41,853 nt of DNA from Akkermansia sp. (GTDB lineage: Bacteria > Verrucomicrobiota > Verrucomicrobiia > Verrucomicrobiales > Akkermansiaceae). A program made the translations under genes and the position numbers. The notes beneath the pieces were generated by a model that saw nothing but the letters and a program-made list of their open reading frames with translations, was not told the DNA's origin and made no database searches. The stretch lies in assembly GCA_024405435.1 (NCBI GenBank), contig JAKSOU010000019.1:1-41853 (forward strand). Reading direction: 5' to 3'. Of the stretch, positions 8,421-15,254 are shown piece by piece. Every line of letters begins with the position of its first letter. Position 1 is the first letter of the stretch.

Positions 8421-9554
8421 ATGATTATCGGCATCCTCAACTCCGGCGGCGACTGCCCCGGCATCAACGCCGTCATTGAAGGCTACGTGGCCGCCGCCTA
8501 CAGCCGCGGCTGGCGCGTCATCGGCTTCCACGACGGATTCGAGGGCCTGCTGCCCGTGGTGGGCGGGCGCCGCTATGAGGTCCTGAACCTCTACAAGACG
8601 CACAAGATCCGCTCACAGGGCGGCACCATCCTGGGTACCACCAACACCGGCAACTTCAACGTGCAGGTCAACAAGGTGGGCCGCCAGTCCCTGGACCCGC
8701 AAATCATGGCCAAGGCCAAGAAGACCATCACCGCCCTCGGACTGGAGGCGCTCGCCGTCATCGGCGGCGGCGGCTCCGCCAAAACCGCCAAGCTCCTGGC
8801 GGAGGAGGGCCTGCCCGTCATCTCCATCCCCAAGACCATCAACAACGACCTCTGCGGCGCCTCCGACTACACCTTCGGGTTCCAGAGCGCGGTGGAGGTG
8901 GTGGCCTCGTCCATCGACCGCATCCGCACCACGGCGAACGCGCACCAGCGCGTGATGGTGATTGAGGTGATGGGCGACCGCTCCGGGTGGATTGCGCTGC
9001 ACAGCGGCATTGCCGCCTCTGCGGACGTGGTGCTCATCCCGGAAATCGAGTTCGACATCAAGCACGTGGTGGACGGCATCAAGCAGCGCAAGGCGCGCGG
9101 GCAGCGTGAAATCATCGTGGTGGTGGCGGAAGGCTGCCCGCTCAACGGCGAGCTGGTGACCGTGTTCAACAAGGACAACGGCGACGAGCGCCTGGGCGGC
9201 ATAGGCAACCGCCTGTGCCACATTCTGGAGGAGGAAACCGGGATAGAGACGCGCTACTGCGTGCTGGGGCACACCCAGCGCGGCGGCTCGCCGTGCGCGT
9301 TCGACCGCGTGCTGGGCCTGCGCTTCGGCGTGGAGGCCGTGAAGCTCATCGAGCGCAAGGAATTCGGCGTGTCCGTGGTGCTCAAGGGCCCGAAAGTGGG
9401 CGCCGTGAGCATTGACGAGGCGGTGAAATCCCGCCCGGTGGACCCCATGTGCCACGTGGTGCAGACCGCGCGCGACCTCGGCATCATCTTCGGCGACCGC
9501 GAACCGCAGGACGTGCGGCGCATTCAATCGGAGCAACCCTTAACCAACCCATAA
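8421..9554 (+). CDS. Phosphofructokinase paralogue with altered active site
   Basis: The overall fold is clearly 6-phosphofructokinase, starting with the ILNSGGDCPG nucleotide loop and matching the neighbouring copy (10511-11617) along its length, but three landmark residues differ. GGDGS, which holds ATP and Mg, is GGGGS at 115-119 (Asp to Gly117). The catalytic PKTIDND is PKTINND at 137-143, so the base equivalent to Asp127 of E. coli PfkA is Asn141. MGRxxGW is MGDRSGW at 184-190 (Arg to Asp186). The reading frame is intact with normal codon use, so it is not a decaying pseudogene. It may be inactive and regulatory, or have a changed substrate. It lies inside the operon, 18 bp after the epimerase and 2 bp before the S11-like lipoprotein gene. 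Confidence 0.88.
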   Translation: MIIGILNSGGDCPGINAVIEGYVAAAYSRGWRVIGFHDGFEGLLPVVGGRRYEVLNLYKTHKIRSQGGTILGTTNTGNFNVQVNKVGRQSLDPQIMAKAKKTITALGLEALAVIGGGGSAKTAKLLAEEGLPVISIPKTINNDLCGASDYTFGFQSAVEVVASSIDRIRTTANAHQRVMVIEVMGDRSGWIALHSGIAASADVVLIPEIEFDIKHVVDGIKQRKARGQREIIVVVAEGCPLNGELVTVFNKDNGDERLGGIGNRLCHILEEETGIETRYCVLGHTQRGGSPCAFDRVLGLRFGVEAVKLIERKEFGVSVVLKGPKVGAVSIDEAVKSRPVDPMCHVVQTARDLGIIFGDREPQDVRRIQSEQPLTNP

Positions 9555-9556
9555 TC

Positions 9557-10504
9557 ATGAAGAACATCACCACCTGCCTGGCAGCGGCGGGCGCGGCGCT
9601 TTGCGCGCTGCTCTGCTCCTGCTCCGACATCTCGGAAAACGCGAACCCGGCCCAGCCCAGCTACGTGGCGCTGGAGACGAACTCCGGGCGCATCCTCTTC
9701 TCGTCCAACACCAACGCCAAGCGCCCCATCGGCATGCTGGCCAACATGGCGAACGCCGCCGTGGCCATGGACTGGATAGAAACCCAGCACATTGACCGCA
9801 ACCGGCAAATCACCGTGCCCAAGGAGGCTGTGCGCTGGCAGCACACCAACCTGCTGGGCCTGCAGGTGGGCGACACCATCTCCATCCGCGATGCGCTGTA
9901 CGCCACGGTGCTGACGGACGACAGCGCGGCTGCGGCCACGCTGGCGCACGCCTGCGGCGAGGCGCTGAGCCCGAACGCGCCGGAGAGCGCGTTCATCAGC
10001 CAGATGAACAAGCTGGCCCGCTCCCTGGGCATGTACACCACCTACTTCAAGGGCACCAACGGCGCGGTGGTATCCCAATCCTCCGCGCGCGACATGGCGC
10101 TGCTGGCGGTCTACGTGGCCAACAACCCCAGCCTGCTGGCCGTATGCTCCATGCCCAGCGTGACCGTGACCGTGAACGGCACGCGCAAGGTCACGCTGCA
10201 CAACGGCAACAAGCTGATCTCCTCCTCCGTGGACGGCATCAAGGTTGCGCGCTCCAAGAGCGCGGGCGCATGCGTGATGGCCACCAGCCGCCGCAGCTCC
10301 GTGCGCCGCACCAATCCCACCACCGGCGGGCAGAGCGTGTACGCGCAGCGCCTGGTTGCCGTGGTCCTGGGCGCCCCCTCCTCGCAGGAGCGCTACAACA
10401 TGGCCGCCCGCTTCCTGCGCGACGGCTGGTCCGAATGGGAAAAGTGGCTGCCCACCAACGATATCCAGGACCGCAGCAAGTTCCTTCTCCTTCCCAAGCA
10501 TTAA
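9557..10504 (+). CDS. S11 carboxypeptidase-like lipoprotein lacking catalytic motifs
   Basis: Along most of its 315 residues the protein follows peptidase S11 (D-alanyl-D-alanine carboxypeptidase, DacA-like): ALETNSGRILFSSN, VGDTISIRDALYATVL, LARSLGMYTTYFKGTNGA, SARDMALLA and VVLGAPSS are all recognisable. All three catalytic motifs are missing: SxxK is Met60-Leu-Ala-Asn63, SxN is Asp121-Asp-Ser123, and KTG is Lys229-Val-Ala231. A signal peptide ending LLCSC (Cys20 or Cys22) suggests a lipoprotein. It probably binds peptidoglycan or a partner without hydrolysis. The ATG at 9557 directly precedes the signal peptide. Its place between two phosphofructokinase genes, 2 and 6 bp away, is unexplained. 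The fold call is confident, the function unknown. Confidence 0.82.
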   Translation: MKNITTCLAAAGAALCALLCSCSDISENANPAQPSYVALETNSGRILFSSNTNAKRPIGMLANMANAAVAMDWIETQHIDRNRQITVPKEAVRWQHTNLLGLQVGDTISIRDALYATVLTDDSAAAATLAHACGEALSPNAPESAFISQMNKLARSLGMYTTYFKGTNGAVVSQSSARDMALLAVYVANNPSLLAVCSMPSVTVTVNGTRKVTLHNGNKLISSSVDGIKVARSKSAGACVMATSRRSSVRRTNPTTGGQSVYAQRLVAVVLGAPSSQERYNMAARFLRDGWSEWEKWLPTNDIQDRSKFLLLPKH

Positions 10505-10510
10505 GCGTGT

Positions 10511-11617
10511 ATGAACGTAGGGATACTCAATTCCGGGGGCGACTGCCCCGGGCTGAACGCAGTGATTGAGGGAGCCGTGGCGGCCGCCACCGCGCGCGGC
10601 TGGACCGTGTACGGGTTCTACGACGGGTTCGAGGGCCTGCTCTCCACACCGGAGGACGAGCGCTGGCGCATCCTCACCCCGGAGAACTGCCACAACATCC
10701 GCGCCATGGGCGGCACCATCCTCGGCACCGTCAACCAGGGCCACTTCACCGTCAAGAGCGGCGTGGACGGCCGCATGGAAATCCCCAAGGAAATCCTGGA
10801 CCAGAGCAAGGCCACCGTGGAGCGGCTGGGGCTCTCCGCGCTCATTGTGGTGGGGGGCGACGGCTCGCAGACCATCGGGCTGGAGCTTCGCCACATCGGC
10901 CTGCCCATCGTGGGCGTGCCCAAGACCATCGACAACGACCTGGGGGCCACGGACTACACGTTCGGGTTCTGGACGGCCGTGAGCGTGGTGAGCCAAAACC
11001 TGGACCGCCTGCGCACCACGGCAGACTCCCACCAGCGCATCATGGTGGTGGAGGTGATGGGACGCCATGCGGGGTGGATAGCACTGTACGGCGGCATAGC
11101 CGGCGGCGCGGACGTGATACTGATACCGGAGATCGAGTTCACGCTTGAGGACGTGGTGAAGAAGATCGAGCTGCTGAAGGCGCTCGGGCAGCGTGAAATC
11201 ATCGTGGTGGTGAGCGAGGGCGCGCGCATCGGCGGCCAGCTCATCACGCTCAACGAGGAAACCAAGGGCGAGGTGCGCCTGGGAGGCATCGGCGCGTTCC
11301 TCTCCACCAAGCTGCAAACCCTCACGGATATCGAAACCCGCTACTGCGTGCTGGGCCACACCCAGCGCGGCGGCTCACCCATACCGTTCGACCGCATCCT
11401 GGGCGTTCGCTGCGGCACCAAGGCCATCGAGCTCATCGAGAAGGGCGAGTTCGGCCAGACGGTGGCGCTGCGCCGCACGGATATCGTCTCCATGCCCATC
11501 GAGGAGGCGGTGCAGAAGCTGCACCTGGTGGCGGAGGACAGCCAGCTGGTGGATGCAGCCAAGGAGATAGGCGTGTCCTTCGGCGACGTGCATTCCGCGT
11601 ATGGAGGCCCGTTCTAA
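10511..11617 (+). CDS. pfkA: 6-phosphofructokinase
   Basis: This cytoplasmic enzyme phosphorylates fructose 6-phosphate to fructose 1,6-bisphosphate. Unlike the paralogue at 8421, its catalytic set is complete: GGD at 9-11, GGDGS at 115-119, PKTIDND at 137-143 with the catalytic Asp141, and MGRHAGW at 184-190. The GGDGS Gly favours ATP, while the Lys of PKTIDND is common in PPi-dependent and mixed-type enzymes, so the phosphoryl donor cannot be settled by eye. The 368-aa length fits the longer group III type. It is the last large gene of the sialic-acid operon, 6 bp after the S11-like gene, linking amino-sugar breakdown to glycolysis. A hairpin terminator follows at 11631. Confidence 0.93.
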   Translation: MNVGILNSGGDCPGLNAVIEGAVAAATARGWTVYGFYDGFEGLLSTPEDERWRILTPENCHNIRAMGGTILGTVNQGHFTVKSGVDGRMEIPKEILDQSKATVERLGLSALIVVGGDGSQTIGLELRHIGLPIVGVPKTIDNDLGATDYTFGFWTAVSVVSQNLDRLRTTADSHQRIMVVEVMGRHAGWIALYGGIAGGADVILIPEIEFTLEDVVKKIELLKALGQREIIVVVSEGARIGGQLITLNEETKGEVRLGGIGAFLSTKLQTLTDIETRYCVLGHTQRGGSPIPFDRILGVRCGTKAIELIEKGEFGQTVALRRTDIVSMPIEEAVQKLHLVAEDSQLVDAAKEIGVSFGDVHSAYGGPF

Positions 11618-11729
11618 AGGGAATCTTCAAAAGGCGGCACTTTGGTGCCGCCTTTTTCTTTTGCTGGTGCTGGCGCTGCTTCTGGGCGCCTGCTCCCTCC
11701 CGATTCCCCTGGGCAGCACATCTTTCTAA
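11601..11729 (+). CDS. Possible 42-aa small lipoprotein
   Basis: A short open frame starts at ATG 11601, 17 bp inside the end of pfkA in another frame. It has a near-perfect lipoprotein signal: a basic N-terminus with four Arg/Lys, then LFLLLVLALLLGAC, giving a lipobox Leu-Gly-Ala-Cys31, and only 11 further residues (SLPIPLGSTSF). The mature product would be a tiny lipid-anchored peptide, like entericidin-type lipoproteins in size but not in sequence. Against it: the hairpin terminator 11631-11657 falls inside the frame, and GC-rich DNA can encode Leu/Ala runs by chance. I know of no family match. Confidence 0.35.
   Translation: MEARSKGNLQKAALWCRLFLLLVLALLLGACSLPIPLGSTSF
11631..11657 (+). 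terminator. Rho-independent terminator after pfkA
   Basis: Perfect 10-bp stem AAGGCGGCAC / GTGCCGCCTT (11631-11640 with 11645-11654), loop TTTG, followed by a T-rich tract TTTCTTTT. It ends the operon that began at 6273. It overlaps the possible small lipoprotein frame 11601-11729. Confidence 0.85.
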
Positions 11730-11764
11730 CCCGCACCGGCAGCGCTATTGGCGGGGGGAGTGCG

Positions 11765-11780
11765 CATGGGTGTACCCATG
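11765..11780. promoter_or_regulatory. 16-bp palindrome upstream of a promoter
   Basis: CATGGGT GT ACCCATG, perfect 7-bp arms, 33 bp upstream of the -35 box at 11813. A possible protein-binding site; no binder is evident. Confidence 0.3.
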
Positions 11781-11812
11781 ACGGGCGGCCGGTGCGGCAT
11801 CGGGCGGCACGG

Positions 11813-11841
11813 TTGCGCGCGGTGCCGCCGCCGCGTATGCT
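11813..11841 (+). promoter_or_regulatory. Putative promoter of the 77-aa membrane protein gene
   Basis: TTGCGC (11813-11818), 17 bp, TATGCT (11836-11841); the leader would be about 34 nt. A GC-rich dyad (GGCGGCAC 11803-11810 with GTGCCGCC 11822-11829) overlaps the -35 box. Confidence 0.45.
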
Positions 11842-11881
11842 GCAGGCGTTCGGTGCTTGAACGCGCCGGGCGCTTACTGTC

Positions 11882-12115
11882 ATGAGTACGGAAAACAAGA
11901 AGCAAACATGGTTGGCCGGATTGCTCCAGGGCTGGGGCATGAAGGAGGTCTGGGCCAAGGTGCTGGCCGGTGCCCTGCTGGGTATTCTGGGTGCGCTGGG
12001 CGTGCTGGGCGGCACGTCGTGCAGCGCGGATACGGCCGCCAAGGCTGCCCGCTTCCACGAGCTGTACCACACGCTCAGCGGCCAACCGTGCATCCTGGTC
12101 AACACGCAGAAGTAG
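11882..12115 (+). CDS. Small single-pass membrane protein (77 aa)
   Basis: I do not recognise this protein. It has a polar N-terminus (MSTENKKQTW), a single hydrophobic, Gly/Ala/Leu-rich segment at about 27-46 (VLAGALLGILGALGVLGG) ending beside Cys47, and a polar C-terminus with two His and one more Cys. The segment could be a membrane anchor. The frame starts at a clean ATG, carries a plausible promoter 41 nt upstream, and is closed by its own terminator at 12133, which together argue for a real, independently expressed gene. The glycine-rich helix resembles those of small membrane or phage-type proteins, but this is only a resemblance. Confidence 0.6.
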   Translation: MSTENKKQTWLAGLLQGWGMKEVWAKVLAGALLGILGALGVLGGTSCSADTAAKAARFHELYHTLSGQPCILVNTQK

Positions 12116-12132
12116 AATTCGCTGCAGGATGG

Positions 12133-12169
12133 CGCGCACTCCCGGCTCAGGTTGGGAGTGCGCGTTTTT
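12133..12169 (+). terminator. Rho-independent terminator
   Basis: Perfect 11-bp stem CGCGCACTCCC / GGGAGTGCGCG (12133-12143 with 12154-12164), 10-nt loop, then TTTTT. It closes the 77-aa membrane protein gene. Confidence 0.88.
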
Positions 12170-12187
12170 GTTTACTCGGACAAAAGT

Positions 12188-12269
12188 AATTAGGATTAGG
12201 ATTAGGACTATTCAGGAAACAGTGCGCATGGCACGGAGAAATTTCCTAATCTTAATCCTAATCCTAATT
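12188..12269. repeat. Inverted pair of TTAGGA hexamer tracts
   Basis: The left arm 12188-12207 is three tandem TTAGGA-type hexamers; the right arm 12244-12269 is the same unit on the other strand (TCCTAA/TCTTAA). Positions 12188-12204 and 12253-12269 are perfectly complementary over 17 bp, so a long hairpin with a loop of about 48 nt is possible. A third tract lies at 38675-38707. The tracts sit between a plus-strand terminator and the 3' end of a minus-strand gene. Confidence 0.75.
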
Positions 12270-12301
12270 GCCCGCACCGCAACGCGGGGCGGGCGCGCGC
12301 T

Positions 12302-12730
12302 TTACTCCGCACGCCCCGTAATTGCTTTTGTGAAGGCCTCCATGGCGGCGGTGAGCGCGGTGGAGTGGTAGTACTCCTTTGCCTTGAGGGCGGAATTCAC
12401 CTTGATGACCGCAAAGAGGGCGTCATCGTACTGGGCTGGGGTGACATCGGTGCGCTGCTCCAGGATTTTCTGCACCTCGTCCTGCTTGGCGAGGATGAGC
12501 TGGACGGCGCGCTCCACGTTGGCTGCGAGGTCGGTGACGGCGGGTGCGGCGGCATCCGCGGAGGCCTTGTCCTTCACGCCCTGCAGGAGGGTATTGAGCT
12601 GGGAGAGGCAGGAGATAACCTCGTCCTGCACGGCGTAGTAGTCCTGCGGGGTGGAGGGGTTGTCGGGCAGCTCTGCAAGCGCGGGGCAGCAGAGGGCGGC
12701 AATCAGGCAGGTGATGATGGTGTTTTTCAT
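12302..12730 (-). CDS. Small secreted helical protein (142 aa)
   Basis: The N-terminus is a typical Sec signal peptide: MKNTIITCLIAALCCPALA, with cleavage likely after Ala19. The mature part (about 120 aa) is predicted to be nearly all helix, Ala/Lys/Glu/Gln-rich, and contains one Cys but no CxxCH haem site. I recognise no family. The gene starts 9 bp after the stop of the MBL-fold hydrolase gene and is the last of a three-gene minus-strand operon beginning with the four-haem cytochrome at 15094. A periplasmic accessory role to that cytochrome is possible but is only a guess from position. Confidence 0.75.
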   Translation of the reverse strand: MKNTIITCLIAALCCPALAELPDNPSTPQDYYAVQDEVISCLSQLNTLLQGVKDKASADAAAPAVTDLAANVERAVQLILAKQDEVQKILEQRTDVTPAQYDDALFAVIKVNSALKAKEYYHSTALTAAMEAFTKAITGRAE

Positions 12731-12739
12731 AAGGGGGAA

Positions 12740-13510
12740 TCAGAGTTCAATCCAGGGGAGGCGGTCGGCGCGGGGGGCGCATTGGAGCGCGGCGGGCAGG
12801 CCGATATCATCGAGCGTGGCCTGCATGGCGGCGTGAGCGATTTCCGGGGTGTTGCACTCCGGGCTGATGTGGGCGAGCACCAGGTGGCGCAGGCCGGGGT
12901 GCGCCACCGTGCGCACGAAGTCGCACGCCTGCACGTTGGAGAGGTGCCCGCTGGGGCACGTGATGCGCTCGATGAGCCGCTTGGGGCGGCCGGAGTTCTG
13001 CAGCATCTCCTCGTCGTAGTTGGATTCCAGATACAGGGCGTCTACCCCCGCCAGCATCTCGTCCATGCCGCGCATGATGCGCCCGGTGTCCGTGACGTAG
13101 CCGAGCTTGGCGCCGCCGCACTCGAAGAGGTAGCCCAGAGGGTCTGCGGCATCGTGGCTCACGCTGAAGGGTGTGACGCGCAGGTCCTCCAGCTCCACGG
13201 TGGCGCCGGGTTCCAGGAAGGTGCAGGCGGCATCCGGCGCCATCTGGCGGATATCCAGGGAGAGGTAGCGGCTGCAGTACACGCGCGGCGCGTACTTCTT
13301 GCAGAACTGGCCCAGGCCGCAAACGTGGTCCACGTGCTCATGGGTGATGAACACGCCGGCGATTTGCGGTGCGGGGATGCCGCAATCCTGAAGGGCGTTG
13401 CGGAGGCGCAGGCAGCTGATGCCGGCATCCACCAGCACGCTCACGCGCCCGGTGGACACCACGGTGGCGTTGCCTTGGCTGCTGCTGGCCAGTACGGAGA
13501 AGCGGAGCAT
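12740..13510 (-). CDS. MBL-fold metal-dependent hydrolase (YycJ/WalJ-like)
   Basis: This is a metallo-beta-lactamase-fold enzyme of about 256 aa. It starts LRFSVLASSSQGN, has the DAGIS loop at 28-32, the metal motif HEHVDH at 57-62 (HxHxDH), a further metal-binding His in SVSHDA near 118, Asp in YVTDTG near 140 and the late SGHLSN block. The order and the N-terminal LASSSQGN correspond to YycJ-type proteins, reported as 5'-3' DNA exonucleases or regulators of cell-wall signalling in Firmicutes; the exact substrate here is unknown. ATG at 13510 is preferred over an upstream TTG at 13519. It lies 9 bp behind the cytochrome gene, in an operon whose logic is not obvious. Confidence 0.85.
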   Translation of the reverse strand: MLRFSVLASSSQGNATVVSTGRVSVLVDAGISCLRLRNALQDCGIPAPQIAGVFITHEHVDHVCGLGQFCKKYAPRVYCSRYLSLDIRQMAPDAACTFLEPGATVELEDLRVTPFSVSHDAADPLGYLFECGGAKLGYVTDTGRIMRGMDEMLAGVDALYLESNYDEEMLQNSGRPKRLIERITCPSGHLSNVQACDFVRTVAHPGLRHLVLAHISPECNTPEIAHAAMQATLDDIGLPAALQCAPRADRLPWIEL

Positions 13511-13519
13511 GGCGCGCAA

Positions 13520-15094
13520 TCAGATTTCATCGTCCGCCGCGGGCTGCGGGGCGGGGGCGTTGGCGGGCACCAGGTCGTCCGTGGCGGGGGGCGCCACGTC
13601 CGCGGGCGTGAGCTTGTCCACGGGCTTGCCGTTGAGCTTGCCGGTCTGGGCGCGCAGGAAGGCGGTGATTTCTCGCACGGCGGATTCGGTGGGTGTGATA
13701 CCGTTCTCGGTGATGCACATGATGCGCACGGCATCCTCCAGGGTGTCAACAGTACCGGTGTGGAAGTAGGGCCAGGTGAGGGCCACGTTGCGCAGGTTGG
13801 GCACGCGGAAGAGATCCTTGTGGGCGGGGTCCTTGGTGAAGTCCATGCGGCCGAAGGCGCCCTCCTGGTATTCCGCGTTCTTGGCGGCGGCGGGGTCCAC
13901 GCCGTCGGGGTGGCATGCGGCGCAGGAGGCGTCCTCCGCGCGGTTGGCGTGGGTTCCGGGAATGCCCTTGGTGGCGAGCTCGCGGAGGTCGGCGTGGGTG
14001 TGGATGCTCTCAAAGCTGATACCGCCGAGGGTGGGGCCGGCGTGGCAGGTGGCGCAGCCGTAGAGCACGTACTTCTTGAGCCCCTGCTTCTGCTCGGAGG
14101 TGAGCGCCTCGGTGTCGCCCTTCAGGTAGCGGTCAAAATCGGAATCCAGTGTGACGAGCGTCTGCTCGTAGGCGGCGATGGCATCCGTGATGGTCTCTCC
14201 GGTGATGCCCTCGTCACCGTACGCCAGCGCGAAGAGCGCTGCCAGGCGCGGGTCCTTGCCCAGCTTGTCGGCAATGGCCTGCCAGTCCTCCGGGTACTGG
14301 TAGCCCATCTCCACGGGATTGAGCGGGGGACCGCCGGCCTGCTCCTTCAGGTTGGCGGCGCGGCCGTCCCAGAACTGGCGGATGTTGCCGGCGGCGTTGA
14401 AGACGGTGGGTGCGTTCACGCCGCCCTGCTGCGGCTTGCCGTCCGTGCCGGGCACGCCGTCGGACTTGGGCTTGTTGTCGGTTCCGCCCTTGGTGAGGTC
14501 GTGGCAGGAGGCGCAGGAGACCTCGTTGTTGGTGGAGAGGCGGGGGTCGTTGAAGAGCAGCTGGCCGAGCAGCACGCGCGCCTTGTCCTCGCGCGTGGCG
14601 GGGGCGGGCACGGGGGAGACGGGCATGAACATGCGTGCCTGGGCGCCCTCCGGCTTGTAGTGGTGGCGCAGCGCCGCCACATCCGCGGGCGTGAGCGCGG
14701 AGCCCAGGTGCACCGCGGAATAGGAGGCCGGGGGCATGCGGCGCGTGGAGAGCACGCGGTCCATCTTCAGGTAGTCCACCACGCCGGAGTGAAGGGAGCG
14801 GTCCGGCTCCAGCGTGAAGGTGGCCTTGGCGGCGTCCACGTGCCGCCGCATCAGGCCCAGGGAAAGCGCGTTGAGGAAGGAGTTTGGCTTGGCATCGGCG
14901 GCGTGGCAGGCGGCGCACTTGTACTTCAGCACAACATTGGCCTGGTTGGCGGCCTCCACGGGGTCTGCGGGGATGGGCGGCTGCTGGGATTCCATCATGG
15001 CGCGGTGGATGCCCATGGAGATGCAGGTGAGCGCGGCACCCGCCGCGGCGGTGCACAGCAGCGCGACAAACAGTTTTGCGAAATGGGATTTCAT
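13520..15094 (-). CDS. Four-haem c-type cytochrome with peroxidase (CCP/MauG) domain
   Basis: The 524-aa protein begins with an N-terminal signal or anchor (about 1-27). Four CxxCH haem c sites are visible: 60-64, 194-198, 347-351 and 391-395. The first, with a following RMPPASY, fits the small haem-binding domain found fused to such enzymes. The second and third match the di-haem cytochrome c peroxidase/MauG core, including FNDPRLS, FWDGRAANL and DLFRVPNLRN; the fourth is an extra site inserted in the second half. The tail (about 485-524) is Pro/Ala-rich with acidic residues. It should act in the periplasm in peroxide reduction or another redox reaction. It is first in its operon, with its promoter at 15148. 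Confidence 0.9.
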   Translation of the reverse strand: MKSHFAKLFVALLCTAAAGAALTCISMGIHRAMMESQQPPIPADPVEAANQANVVLKYKCAACHAADAKPNSFLNALSLGLMRRHVDAAKATFTLEPDRSLHSGVVDYLKMDRVLSTRRMPPASYSAVHLGSALTPADVAALRHHYKPEGAQARMFMPVSPVPAPATREDKARVLLGQLLFNDPRLSTNNEVSCASCHDLTKGGTDNKPKSDGVPGTDGKPQQGGVNAPTVFNAAGNIRQFWDGRAANLKEQAGGPPLNPVEMGYQYPEDWQAIADKLGKDPRLAALFALAYGDEGITGETITDAIAAYEQTLVTLDSDFDRYLKGDTEALTSEQKQGLKKYVLYGCATCHAGPTLGGISFESIHTHADLRELATKGIPGTHANRAEDASCAACHPDGVDPAAAKNAEYQEGAFGRMDFTKDPAHKDLFRVPNLRNVALTWPYFHTGTVDTLEDAVRIMCITENGITPTESAVREITAFLRAQTGKLNGKPVDKLTPADVAPPATDDLVPANAPAPQPAADDEI

Positions 15095-15147
15095 CTTGTT
15101 TCGTGAGTTGTTCCTTGAAAAAGTCGGTTATCTTGCCGTTGGGAATC

Positions 15148-15176
15148 ATTCTAACATTTTTCCCCTTCCCTGGCAA
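15148..15176 (-). promoter_or_regulatory. Promoter of the cytochrome operon
   Basis: On the minus strand TTGCCA (15176-15171), 17 bp, TAGAAT (15153-15148). The predicted leader is about 47 nt to the ATG at 15094. Confidence 0.7.
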
Positions 15177-15219
15177 GCAGTCAATCAGCGCTTTGAAGGG
15201 CGCGCAACGCGGTTTTGGA

Positions 15220-15248
15220 TTGCCTTGGGGCGGGATGGGGTATAGAAT
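15220..15248 (+). promoter_or_regulatory. Promoter giving a leaderless PpiC-type foldase mRNA
   Basis: TTGCCT (15220-15225), 17 bp, TAGAAT (15243-15248). Six nucleotides separate the -10 box from GTG 15255, so the predicted +1 is the G of the start codon. Confidence 0.7.
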
Positions 15249-15254
15249 CACCGC

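Noticed and set aside
8421..10504. Pseudogenes (PFK-like and S11-like)
   Set aside because: Both frames are full length, without stops or frameshifts and with normal codon use; only catalytic positions have changed.
12188..12269. CRISPR array or chromosome end
   Set aside because: The repeat units are six bases with no spacers, and genes continue on both sides with ordinary order, so neither a CRISPR array nor a telomere fits.
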